Assembly: GCF_013340305.1 (NCBI RefSeq)
Contig: NZ_BLVP01000005.1
Span: 99,667-163,666 of the forward strand
Origin: Desulfovibrio psychrotolerans
Lineage (GTDB): Bacteria > Desulfobacterota > Desulfovibrionia > Desulfovibrionales > Desulfovibrionaceae
Reading direction: 5' to 3'
DNA length: 64,000 nucleotides
Below the pieces are notes generated by a model. It saw only the letters and a list, made by a program, of their open reading frames with translations, was not told where the DNA came from and ran no database searches. Position 1 is the first letter of the stretch. Each line of letters starts with the position of its first letter. Below are positions 34,677-42,834 of this stretch, piece after piece. The position numbers were made by a program, and so were the translations under genes.

Positions 34677-34863
34677 GCCTCACCGTATCGGTTGCCTCAC
34701 CGTATCGGTTGCCTCACCGTATCCTTTGCCTCATCGTGTCCTTTGCCTCATCGTGTCCTTTGCCTCATCGCGTCCTTTGCCTCATCGCGTCCTTTGCCTC
34801 ATCGTGTCCTTTGCCACACCGTATCCTTTGCCACACCGTATCCTTTGCCTCGCCGTATCGTTT
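34677..34863. repeat. Eleven 17-bp tandem repeats (minisatellite)
   Basis: Units of consensus GCCTCATCGTRTCCTTT start every 17 bp from 34677; the first three end in GGTT, the middle ones in CCTTT, the last ones change CTCATC to CACACC. There are no unique spacers, so it is not a CRISPR array. As 17 is not a multiple of three, all plus-strand frames through it are repetitive and unlikely to be coding. Confidence 0.95.
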
Positions 34864-34902
34864 GCCGCGCTATGCCAGCCCGTCGCAGGCTGCGCTTATC
34901 CC

Positions 34903-35208
34903 CTATCCCCTCTCGCGCACCTGCTCGCGCCACGGGCTGGAAGGGGCGCAGCAACCCTTGCCCATACGCTGTACCGCCCGCATATAGGCACCGCCCTGCG
35001 CCTCGGAAGCCATAGCGCACAGATACCGGCGGCGTTCTTCGCTCCAGCGCAGTTCCGGGCAGCGGTCGGTATAGCCGTGCCGGTGCAGGGACTGATCGCA
35101 CGGGTAGTTCATGCAGCACCACCCGCACCCAGTGCAGGGCAGCGACTCTGTGCATTCGGGGGGCTGCCATGCGCCGTCACACACATCTGCGGGGTTGTGC
35201 TCAGACAT
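34903..35208 (-). CDS. Small cysteine-rich protein with a CxxCxxCC motif
   Basis: The 101-residue protein holds LPCTGCGWCCMNYPCDQS, a CxxCxxCC cluster with more Cys nearby (ten in total), similar in pattern to YkgJ-type and other zinc or Fe-S chelating proteins of unknown reaction. The sequence around RCPELRWSEERRRYLCAM suggests a compact conserved fold. The start MSEHNPADV (35208) has only a weak ribosome binding site; the frame continues open to 35310. Cytoplasmic, no signal peptide. Confidence 0.65.
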   Translation of the reverse strand: MSEHNPADVCDGAWQPPECTESLPCTGCGWCCMNYPCDQSLHRHGYTDRCPELRWSEERRRYLCAMASEAQGGAYMRAVQRMGKGCCAPSSPWREQVRERG

Positions 35209-35318
35209 GCTGCACCGCCCTGCCATGTGCGGCTGACAAAGACGGAACCGCGAATGCACGGAGAATGGCTGGCAGGCGGCAGGGCGGGTGACGCAAAGGT
35301 TGCCCGACACAACAGGTG

Positions 35319-35354
35319 ATACGGGTAATACGGGCAGTAAGGGCAGTAAGGGCA
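35319..35354. repeat. Four 9-bp tandem repeats
   Basis: GATACGGGT, AATACGGGC, AGTAAGGGC and AGTAAGGGC follow directly; the last two are identical. Confidence 0.65.
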
Positions 35355-35520
35355 GAACGAGTTATTGATTCCGGTTGCCGGATGGATGGAAAACAGGCCC
35401 GCGCAGGGCAGGCAGTGCCGCTAAACGCCCGTCCTGAAAGGAACACGGGCTGCATGGCTCCCCCTATGACCGGGGTACAGGATACGGCAATGGTCCGGTC
35501 GGCAGCCGTTCTGCCGCCCT

Positions 35521-35790
35521 CTATCTGCGCGCGTAGCGCAGTTTCATCACCAGAATGGACAGTGAAAGGACAAAGGTTATGCCGTTGGCAGTGATAATGG
35601 GATACGACCCCACACCCAGACCGTACAGAAACCAGAGAAACACGCCGCAGGTCAGCGCGATGTAGGTAAGAAGAGAGATATCGCGCACCGACTTGGTCCG
35701 CCATACCCTGAGCACCTGCGGCAGGAAGGCGAGGGTTGTCAGGCAGCCGGCAACCGAGCCGACAAGCTCCACATACTGTACAGGAATCAT
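35521..35790 (-). CDS. SemiSWEET (MtN3/PQ-loop) sugar transporter
   Basis: SemiSWEETs are the smallest sugar transporters; each 80-90-residue subunit has three helices and works as a dimer. The 89-residue product has three hydrophobic helices (VELVGSVAGCLTTLAFLPQV, LTYIALTCGVFLWFLYGLGV, YPIITANGITFVLSLSILVM), the PQ-loop proline-glutamine in FLPQVLRVW, and the asparagine in the third helix that is near the substrate site in known structures. GGAGGGGGC precedes ATG 35790. Substrate is unknown. Confidence 0.92.
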   Translation of the reverse strand: MIPVQYVELVGSVAGCLTTLAFLPQVLRVWRTKSVRDISLLTYIALTCGVFLWFLYGLGVGSYPIITANGITFVLSLSILVMKLRYARR

Positions 35791-35945
35791 GCCCCCTCCG
35801 CACGCAACAGGATTGGTGCGCAAGCCATACTCCCCAAAGCTTCTTCCGGGCAAGCGAAGAATGCGTGAAGTATGCGGCACTTCGTGCTACACGGGATGCA
35901 GAGAACACGCAGGTTGAACACCACCGCGCCGACAAGGAGACAGGC

Positions 35946-37571
35946 ATGCAGGCAGAAAAGTTGACCGCCCCGGTTCTGGTTACGGGGGCTACGGGATACG
36001 TGGGTGGCAGGCTGGTGCCGCTGCTGCTGGAAAAGGGATACCGCGTGCGCGCCATGGTGCGCTCTGCGCGCAAACTGGGGTGCAGACCGTGGGCGGCACA
36101 CCCCAATCTGGAAATTACCGAGGCGGACCTGCACGATACGCAGAGCCTGCGTAACGCCCTTTCCGGCTGCGGCGCGGTCTACTACCTTGTGCACTCCATG
36201 ACCGCCCGCCACAACGACTTCAAACAGGCGGACAGGACTGCCGCCTATAATATGGTGCGTGCGCTCAAAAACAGCGGCGTGCAGCGGGTCATATACCTTT
36301 CCGGGCTGGTGCCCGATGATTCCGCCATTAGCCCGCACCTGCGTTCCCGCGCCGAGGTGGCGGAGATTCTCTCCCTCTCGGACACCCCCGTCACCGTGCT
36401 GCGGGCTGCGCAGATTCTGGGGTCCGGCAGCGCATCGTTCGAGATTGTGCGGTACCTCGCAGACCGTCTGCCCGTGATGGTCACCCCGAGATGGGTGCGT
36501 ACGGAATGCCAGCCCATAGCCATATCCAACGTGCTGGAATATCTGGAAGGCGTCCTGCGCGTGCCGGAAACGGAAGGAAAGACCTATGATATCGGCGGGC
36601 CGGACATCCTCACCTACAAGGACCTTTTCGATATCTACGCGCAGGAAGCCGGACTGCGCAAACGGCTCATCATTCCCGTGCCCCTGCTCACGCCCTATGT
36701 CAGCTCCCTGTGGCTGAACCTTGTCACCCCCGTGCCCACGGTGCTTGCCCGCCCGTTGGTGGAAGGGCTGCGCAATCGGGTGGTCTGTTCAGAAAACACC
36801 ATCCGTGAACTCATACCGCAGGAACTGACGGGCGTGCGGCAGGCTGTGCGGCTGGCGCTGGACAAGCTGCGCCAGCACACGGTGCCCACCTGCTGGAGCG
36901 ATGCCGGAACGCCGCCCGTGCCGGAATGGATAGCCTGCGGCGATGCCTCGTTTGCGGGCGGCACGGTTCTGCACAGCGCGCACATGGTGCGCATTCATGC
37001 TGAACCGGACGAAGTATGGACGCATATACGACGCATCGGGGGCGAGACGGGATGGTATCAGGGCGACGCCCTGTGGCGGCTGCGAGGCTTTGTGGACAAA
37101 CTGCTGGGTGGTCCCGGGCTGCGGCGCGGCAGACGCCACCCGGAAGAATTGTTTGTGGGCGATGCGCTGGATTTTTGGCGCGTGCTGGATATCCGGGAAG
37201 AAAGACGGCTCCTGCTGCTGGCAGAAATGCGTTTGCCGGGCGAGGCCCTGCTGGAATTCACACTGACCCCGGCGGAACAGGATGACGCATCCGGCGCAGG
37301 CGGACAGGAAGGACAGACAGGACAGGCACCGCAGACGGAACTGGTAATGACCGCACGGTTCCTGCCGCGCGGCCTGTGGGGCATTGTGTACTGGTACGCC
37401 ATGCACCCGTTCCATCTGGGCATCTTCAGCGGCATGCTGCGTGCCATAGCCCGCAAGACCGGAAAGGATATCACGGCCGGCCCCGTGCGTCTTAAGGACA
37501 GCCGTTCGCGATTTGACGGTTCCGGCGGCAGCGGGACAGGCAACAGCGGCTCCGGGGGCTGCGCCCTGTAA
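35946..37571 (+). CDS. NAD(P)-binding SDR/atypical epimerase with C-terminal DUF2867-type domain
   Basis: The 541-residue protein begins with a Rossmann fold of the atypical SDR class (VLVTGATGYVGGRLVPLLLE, then YYLVHSMTARHNDFKQADRT and RVIYLSGLVPDD). The C-terminal 180 residues (from about Pro350: MVRIHAEPDEVWTHIRRIGG, ETGWYQGDALWRLRGFVDKL, ending FHLGIFSGMLRAIARK) resemble the DUF2867/SRPBCC-like domain fused to such reductases in many bacteria. Reaction and substrate are unknown; the fold suggests oxidoreduction or sensing of a small lipid-like molecule. AAGGAG lies seven bases upstream of the start. Confidence 0.85.
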   Translation: MQAEKLTAPVLVTGATGYVGGRLVPLLLEKGYRVRAMVRSARKLGCRPWAAHPNLEITEADLHDTQSLRNALSGCGAVYYLVHSMTARHNDFKQADRTAAYNMVRALKNSGVQRVIYLSGLVPDDSAISPHLRSRAEVAEILSLSDTPVTVLRAAQILGSGSASFEIVRYLADRLPVMVTPRWVRTECQPIAISNVLEYLEGVLRVPETEGKTYDIGGPDILTYKDLFDIYAQEAGLRKRLIIPVPLLTPYVSSLWLNLVTPVPTVLARPLVEGLRNRVVCSENTIRELIPQELTGVRQAVRLALDKLRQHTVPTCWSDAGTPPVPEWIACGDASFAGGTVLHSAHMVRIHAEPDEVWTHIRRIGGETGWYQGDALWRLRGFVDKLLGGPGLRRGRRHPEELFVGDALDFWRVLDIREERRLLLLAEMRLPGEALLEFTLTPAEQDDASGAGGQEGQTGQAPQTELVMTARFLPRGLWGIVYWYAMHPFHLGIFSGMLRAIARKTGKDITAGPVRLKDSRSRFDGSGGSGTGNSGSGGCAL

Positions 37572-37756
37572 TGCAGAGATGCTGCTGACGGCTCCTCTGC
37601 CCGCCGGTTTGCTTTTTGGCGTCAGCCTGTTATGAACCTTGTCAGGCCGCCGCTGCATACACCGCCCCCGGCCGGGACAAAGCCCGAACGGCACGGAAGA
37701 CGTGATATACGCCCGCGAAACCACACGCGCACACACCGCAAGACTGAGGATACCCG

Positions 37757-39070
37757 ATGTTCGAACTGTTTCTGCCCCTCGCGTTCATGCTCTCTCCCGG
37801 CGCGATCAAGGCTGCCGGAAACGGCAGCGGCGCAGGGGGCATGCTGTTCGGCATATTCCTGTTCGCGGCCATGGCGCAGGCCCTGTTCACGGGCAACGGC
37901 ATGGGAGCCACGCAGGAAGGGTCTTCCGCCTCACGCGGGCTGCATTGTGCGGGGCTGGGCATCATAAGTGCGGCGCGCATTCTGGCCCTGTTCACGCTGG
38001 TCACCCTGTGGCTGGGCGAAGCCGGGTACGCCTTCAACGAGCTTTTTGCGCCGTGGTATCCCAACCTGGGCTTTTCCTTTACCTTGCTTGCGCTCATCTT
38101 CGGCATTTCCATGCTGCCGGAAACGCCCCGTGGCGTGGTGCTCTATCTTGCCACCATGATCACGCTGGCGGGCGTGGGCTATGTGGCCGTTATGGCAACC
38201 CAGCCCCACGGGCTGGAATCGTGGTTTCCCACCATGTTCCCGCAAAAGACGCCCCCCTTCTTCCCCACCGGGGGCGACCCCGTGCGCAGCCTGTATCTTG
38301 CCCTGCTCGCCCTGCTGGGGTTTGACCTTGCCGTACGGCCTGACAGCGGTCGCGGGGCACGCCGGACCGCCATTGCCGTGCTGCTTGCGGTGGCCGTGTT
38401 CGGCGTCTGCATGTGGGGCGGCCTTTCTGCGGCGCATCCGCTGGACCTTGCCGGGTCCGTGGTGCCGCATTTTCTTATGGCCAGCATTGCCCTGGGCGAA
38501 AGGGGCCGCGATATCATGGGCGTGGTGGTGCTTACGGGCACCTTTGCCGCCGCAACGGCTCTGCTCACCGCCTGCTGCCGACAGATGCAGCACCTGTTCC
38601 GCCGCACGGACGACCTGAACTTTCACCGCGCCATGAGCATTCTGCTGTGCCTTGGCGTGGCCGCCATGCTGGCAACGGGCTGGGCAGGCGAACCCCGTCT
38701 GGAAATCCTCATCGCCGTGGCTCTGACCGGCTGGTTTGCCGGGTACGCGCTCATCAATCTTTCCCATGCCGTACGGGGCGTGCTGCCGCCGCTGGCTGTT
38801 ACAGGCGTGCTGCTCTACGTTTTTGGGGCCTGCGTGGCCAGCGGGCTGACCACAGACCTGTTCGCCAGACTTGCCTCACTGCTGACCGACGGCGCAGCCG
38901 ATGCCGTGCATGAAGGTACCACCGACCCCGGACAACTGCTCCTGTTCGCCTACGCTTTTGCGGGTCTGTGCGGTGTGGCACTGCTTTTCGCCCTTGGCTT
39001 CAGGCGCCCCCCCGCGCAGGCAAAAGGGGACGACAGCACACCCAAAGACGGGCAACCTACAAAAAAGTAG
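37757..39070 (+). CDS. Multi-pass membrane protein, APC-permease-like
   Basis: The 437-residue protein has about eleven or twelve hydrophobic helices. An N-terminal segment MLSPGAIKAAGNGSGAGGML and SSASRGLHCAGLGIISAARI, with several glycines and a helix break, looks like the unwound substrate helix of APC-superfamily transporters, but I cannot assign a family or substrate. The C-terminus is a charged tail. It is followed by a 155-bp gap and the candidate selenoprotein rhodanese. No strong ribosome binding site is visible directly upstream of 37757. Confidence 0.7.
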   Translation: MFELFLPLAFMLSPGAIKAAGNGSGAGGMLFGIFLFAAMAQALFTGNGMGATQEGSSASRGLHCAGLGIISAARILALFTLVTLWLGEAGYAFNELFAPWYPNLGFSFTLLALIFGISMLPETPRGVVLYLATMITLAGVGYVAVMATQPHGLESWFPTMFPQKTPPFFPTGGDPVRSLYLALLALLGFDLAVRPDSGRGARRTAIAVLLAVAVFGVCMWGGLSAAHPLDLAGSVVPHFLMASIALGERGRDIMGVVVLTGTFAAATALLTACCRQMQHLFRRTDDLNFHRAMSILLCLGVAAMLATGWAGEPRLEILIAVALTGWFAGYALINLSHAVRGVLPPLAVTGVLLYVFGACVASGLTTDLFARLASLLTDGAADAVHEGTTDPGQLLLFAYAFAGLCGVALLFALGFRRPPAQAKGDDSTPKDGQPTKK

Positions 39071-39225
39071 GCTTCCCGCTCCTGCCATCGGTCATGTCCG
39101 TCCTGCGGCATTGGTCTATCCGCAAATATCGTTTCCTGCTTGCCATAGATGCGTCCTATGCTATGCTGAAGGCAAACCCGTGCCCGCAGCCGCGCGCCGG
39201 GGGCATTTTACAGGAGGAAACTGCC

Positions 39226-39627
39226 ATGCGAGGCAAAACCCTGCACATACTCTGGGCAACGCTGCTGTTCGTTGTCCTGTTCACGGCCATATCCGCCCGC
39301 GCGGCGGAACAGACCGGCATATCTGCGGACGAGGCAAAGGAGCGTCTGGGTGTCGCCGTGTTTGTGGATGCCCGCACGGGCGCGGACTGGAGCGGCTCGC
39401 AGCTCATCATTCCCGATGCGCTGCGCGGACAGCCCGGACAGGAAGCCACATGGGCGGCAGACATTCCCAAAGACAGCGAGATCATTGTCTACTGCGCCTG
39501 ACCCAACGAATACACCAGCACCCGTGTGGTGCGCACGCTTAAGGGAATGGGCTTCACCAATGCCAGAGCCTTGCTGGGCGGCTGGCATGGCTGGCACCGG
39601 GGCGGATACCCGGTAGTGAACAAATAA
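39226..39627 (+). CDS. Exported rhodanese-like protein with in-frame TGA (candidate selenoprotein, Sec92)
   Basis: The frame starts at ATG 39226 behind AGGAGG, encodes a signal peptide (HILWATLLFVVLFTAISARA) and a single rhodanese domain (ISADEAKERLGVAVFVDART). It meets TGA at 39499-39501 directly after IIVYCA, then continues in the same frame as PNEYTSTRVVRTLKGMGFTN and ALLGGWHGWHRGGYP to TAA at 39627, exactly the second half of a rhodanese. The TGA replaces the second cysteine of the common YCACPNE active loop, giving Cys90-Ala-Sec92. A hairpin with bacterial SECIS geometry follows (see 39513-39532). Desulfovibrionaceae use selenocysteine in formate dehydrogenases and hydrogenases, so decoding is plausible. 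The alternative is a nonsense mutation, but both halves are intact and a terminator follows the TAA. Proposed role: periplasmic sulfur/selenium transfer or thiol redox reaction. Confidence 0.82.
39513..39532 (+). promoter_or_regulatory. Candidate SECIS hairpin downstream of the in-frame TGA
   Basis: Two alternative 5-bp hairpins are possible: GCACC (39518-39522) with GGTGC (39528-39532) around CGTGT, or CACCA (39513-39517) with TGGTG (39527-39531) around a 9-nt loop. In each a G occurs in the first two loop bases, 16 to 22 nt after the TGA, within the range described for bacterial SECIS elements. Confidence 0.6.
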
Positions 39628-39632
39628 CCCAA

Positions 39633-39662
39633 GGGCAGGCGGAACAACGCCTGCCCTTTTCC
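39633..39662 (+). terminator. Intrinsic terminator after the rhodanese frame
   Basis: GGGCAGGCG (39633-39641) pairs perfectly with CGCCTGCCC (39648-39656), followed by TTTT. Its place right after the TAA at 39627, and not after the TGA at 39501, marks the full-length frame as the gene. Confidence 0.9.
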
Positions 39663-39782
39663 GTTATTGCCTTCCGGCGAAGCGAGCCTATCTGTTTCTT
39701 GTACACGGCACGCAACCTGTGCTATTATTCCTCTATTGCCGTATTTTTCCATTCCTCATGCGCAAGACACCCGGAGGCTACC

Positions 39783-41468
39783 ATGGCATCTGCACATACA
39801 CCCGGCACCGATCACGACTGGCTCATCCCCGAAGAGGGGCAAAAGCACCTGAAGGACGTCTTCAAAAGCCTGAAAGGCACCGTTCGGCTGGTGCTGTTCA
39901 CCTCTGATGAACCGGATAATCAGTTCAACCTTTTTGCCACCCGCTTTGCGGCGGACCTTGCCCTGCTTTCAGACAAGATTGTCACCGAGCGGCATGCGCT
40001 GGACAGCGATACGGCGCGCAGGCATGACGTGACGCTGGGCCCCACGCTGCTGGTCAACCCGGACGACTACCGCATCCGCTTTACCGGCGCACCGCTGGGG
40101 GAAGAGGCACGCGCCCTCATAGAAACCATCATGCTGATTTCCCTTGGGGTGAGCGGCCTTTCCGCCGCCTCGCGCCAAATTCTGGATGAACTGGACGGAC
40201 TGGACGAACAGGACAGGCAGCGCCATCCGCGGGTCTTTTCCTCGCCGGGGTGTCCGTACTGCCCCGGACAGTTCATGAACGCCGTTAAATGCGCCATTGC
40301 CAAGCCGCAGCTAGTTTCCGCAGAATGCGTGGATTCCGATGAATTCCCAGATCTTTCCGCACGGTACGGCGTGGGTTCTGTGCCGCATACGGCTTTCAGC
40401 GAAACGCACAGCGGCATAGGACTTATGCCTGAAGAACGGTTCGTGCTCGAACTGGTGGCCCTGAAAGGGGCCGAAGATGCCCTGCGGGAGCGCGGGCTGG
40501 TGCAGGACGGGCCTGCACACCCTGAACACGACATGGCGGTGGAGGAATATGACATCATCATCCTTGGCGCAGGACCCGCAGGGCTTACGGCGGGCATCTA
40601 CGCAGAACGCTCCGGCCTGCGCAGCATAGTGCTGGACAAGTCCATCATCGGCGGGCAGGTGGCCGTGACCCCCGTGGTGGAAAACTACCCCGGATTCAAG
40701 AACGTGGGCGGCATGAATCTGGTGGAAATTCTCACCGCGCATACCCGCGAATATGCCAATGTACGGGAAAACGAGCCGGTGGAAGAAGTAAAGCTCGGCA
40801 GGCAGATAGAGGTCTTTACGCCCAAGGCGGTCTATCTGGGCAAGGCGCTGGTCTTTGCCACGGGTTCCCAATGGCGCAGCCTTGGCGTGCCCGGTGAAAA
40901 AACATACTACGCCAACGGTGTTTCCTACTGCGCCTCCTGCGACGGGTTCGGCTACCGGGGCAAAAAGGTGCTCATGGTGGGCGGCGGCAACAGCGCGCTC
41001 ACCGATGCCCTGCACCTGAAGAATCTGGGCGTGGATGTCACCATCGTACACCGGCGCGACAGCTTCCGCGCGGAAAAGGCGTTGCAGGATTCATTGACCC
41101 GTGAGAGCATACCTGTCATCTGGAACACCACGGTGGAAGAGATTGTGGGTGAGGATGGACGCGTGACCGGCGCGGTTCTGCGCGATACGGCAGCGGACAA
41201 GACCTTTACCTTTGCGTGCGATGGCGTGTTTGTGGCCATAGGCCATGTGGCAAACACGGAACTCGCTTCCCAGATCGGCATTGTTCTGAATGCGGACGGC
41301 ACCATCAAGGTGGACCGCAGCATGCGCTCGAATATTCCCCGCGTCTACGCAGCAGGCGATGTGACCGGGGGCGTACGGCAGATAGTCACTGCCGTGGGAG
41401 AGGGAGCCACCGCCGCCCTCTCCGCCTTTGAGGACATACAGAACCCCTACTGGAAAAAGAGCGGTTGA
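39783..41468 (+). CDS. AhpF-like flavoprotein: N-terminal PDO/glutaredoxin domains fused to thioredoxin reductase
   Basis: The 561-residue protein combines an N-terminal double thioredoxin fold (residues about 1-230), whose second half carries a CPYC disulfide (RVFSSPGCPYCPGQFMNAVK), with a C-terminal thioredoxin-reductase module (from about 255): FAD site IIILGAGPAGLTAGIYAERS, redox pair CASCDG, NAD(P)H site VLMVGGGNSALTDALHLKNL and the final FAD motif VYAAGDVTGGVRQIVTAVGE. The layout equals that of AhpF, but no ahpC is adjacent, so the electron acceptor is open: a peroxiredoxin elsewhere, a thioredoxin-like protein, or conceivably the thiol/selenol rhodanese next door, though that one is exported. 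GGAGG precedes the start. Confidence 0.9.
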   Translation: MASAHTPGTDHDWLIPEEGQKHLKDVFKSLKGTVRLVLFTSDEPDNQFNLFATRFAADLALLSDKIVTERHALDSDTARRHDVTLGPTLLVNPDDYRIRFTGAPLGEEARALIETIMLISLGVSGLSAASRQILDELDGLDEQDRQRHPRVFSSPGCPYCPGQFMNAVKCAIAKPQLVSAECVDSDEFPDLSARYGVGSVPHTAFSETHSGIGLMPEERFVLELVALKGAEDALRERGLVQDGPAHPEHDMAVEEYDIIILGAGPAGLTAGIYAERSGLRSIVLDKSIIGGQVAVTPVVENYPGFKNVGGMNLVEILTAHTREYANVRENEPVEEVKLGRQIEVFTPKAVYLGKALVFATGSQWRSLGVPGEKTYYANGVSYCASCDGFGYRGKKVLMVGGGNSALTDALHLKNLGVDVTIVHRRDSFRAEKALQDSLTRESIPVIWNTTVEEIVGEDGRVTGAVLRDTAADKTFTFACDGVFVAIGHVANTELASQIGIVLNADGTIKVDRSMRSNIPRVYAAGDVTGGVRQIVTAVGEGATAALSAFEDIQNPYWKKSG

Positions 41469-41584
41469 CCCTTTCGCCCCTGCGGCGGTTCATGGCAGGA
41501 ACCGTTGCGGAGCCTCCTTCACGTTTCCGCCGGAACGGTGCGCCGTGCGCTGTTCCGGCGGATTCCTTTCTGCCCGTCTCACGT

Positions 41585-41624
41585 GCCCCCGCTTGCTCCC
41601 ACTTGCCCCTACTTGCCCCTACTT
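41585..41624. repeat. Four 10-bp tandem repeats
   Basis: GCCCCCGCTT, GCTCCCACTT, GCCCCTACTT and GCCCCTACTT follow just before the GT2 gene; the last two are identical. Confidence 0.7.
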
Positions 41625-41656
41625 GCTCTGTCATGACGTATGGGCTAGTCAGGGAC

Positions 41657-42673
41657 ATGCCTGCCTTAGCACCGCTCATCTCCGTGATCATGCCCGCCTA
41701 CAACGCCGCCACCACCGTTTGCGCGGCTGTGGAAAGCGTGCTTGCGCAGACCTGCACAGACTTTGAACTCATTGCCGTGGACGACGGCTCCACCGACCAC
41801 ACCGCCCGCCTGCTGGAGGCCCATGCCCGGCGTGATGCGCGGATACGCCTGCTCCGCCTGCCGCACGGGGGTATTGTGCCCGCCCTGAACGCAGGGCTTG
41901 AGGCGGCACAGGGCCGGTTCATTGCGCGCATGGACGCGGACGATCTCTGCCTGCCGCAGCGTCTGGAAATGCAGGCGGGGTATCTGCAGCAGCATTCGGA
42001 GGTTGGCCTTGCGGGGTGCCGGGTGCATTTCGGCGGCGCCCCCGGAGGCTATGCCCGCTATGTGGACTGGATAAACAGCCTGCTCGCGCCGGAAGAGATT
42101 GCGCTGGAACGGTTCCGGGAATCGCCTTTTGCCCATCCTTCGGTCATGTTCCGCGCGGAACTGGTTACGGCGCACGGCGGCTATGCCGACGGGCCCTTCC
42201 CCGAAGACTACGAACTCTGGCTGCGCTGGATGGAAGCGGGCGTGCGCATGGCCAAACTGCCGCAAACCCTGCTGCTCTGGAGCGACCCGCCCACACGCCT
42301 TTCCCGCACCGACAGCCGCTACAGCACCGACTGCTTCTATGCCATGAAAACGGCCTACCTTGCCCGCTGGCTTGCCGCCCGCAACCCTTTCCACCCGCGC
42401 ATCACCGTCATTGGCGCGGGCAAGACCAGCCGCAGGCGCGCCCTGCCCCTGCTGGACCTGGGGATGGAGATCGCGGCATGGATAGACGTGGACCCCCGCA
42501 AGATAGGCAACATTGTCCACGGCATTCCCGTGCGGGGCAGAGAGGCGCTTCCCAAGCCGGGAACGGGGTTCTGCCTTGCCTACCTCGCCGGGCACGGCGC
42601 GGCGGACGAGCTGCGGGAATTTCTGCATCCGGCGGGCTATGTGCCGGGGCGGGACTACCTGCTGGTTTCGTAA
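41657..42673 (+). CDS. Family 2 glycosyltransferase with C-terminal extension
   Basis: The 338-residue enzyme has a GT2 (GT-A fold) catalytic domain: ISVIMPAYNAATTVCAAVES, LIAVDDGSTDHTARLLEAHA, GLEAAQGRFIARMDADDLCL (DAD metal site) and the acceptor-side segment FPEDYELWLRWMEAG. The last about 100 residues start ITVIGAGKTSRRRALPLLDL, which looks like a Rossmann-type GxGxxS motif and is unusual for a simple GT2. Start uncertain: ATG 41657 gives MPALAPLISVIMP, typical for the family, but its AGGGA is too close; ATG 41633 is possible. The polymer made is unknown. Confidence 0.87.
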   Translation: MPALAPLISVIMPAYNAATTVCAAVESVLAQTCTDFELIAVDDGSTDHTARLLEAHARRDARIRLLRLPHGGIVPALNAGLEAAQGRFIARMDADDLCLPQRLEMQAGYLQQHSEVGLAGCRVHFGGAPGGYARYVDWINSLLAPEEIALERFRESPFAHPSVMFRAELVTAHGGYADGPFPEDYELWLRWMEAGVRMAKLPQTLLLWSDPPTRLSRTDSRYSTDCFYAMKTAYLARWLAARNPFHPRITVIGAGKTSRRRALPLLDLGMEIAAWIDVDPRKIGNIVHGIPVRGREALPKPGTGFCLAYLAGHGAADELREFLHPAGYVPGRDYLLVS

Positions 42674-42834
42674 CCGGACAGGCCGTCACTGTTCCGCCGC
42701 CGCGCGGTCACCCTCTTTTCACCGTACCTTACGGCAGATGTCACGCCCGCGTCACCACGCCTTCACGGGCCGGGCGCATCTCAGTAGGCGCAGGGAATTC
42801 CATTCCCGGAATCCCGCAGCCATGAGGAGGGAAC

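Noticed and set aside
34677..34863. Possible CRISPR array
   Set aside because: The repeats are directly adjacent 17-mers with no unique spacers and no cas genes nearby.
34546..35319. Plus-strand frame of 257 codons through the repeat array
   Set aside because: Its translation is repeat-derived (17 bp is not a multiple of three, so all three frames look alike) and it runs antisense to the Cys-rich gene.
39226..39501. Rhodanese as a simple truncated pseudogene ending at TGA
   Set aside because: The sequence after TGA is an intact rhodanese C-terminus in the same frame with no other lesion, followed by a terminator. A fresh nonsense mutation is not excluded but is less likely.
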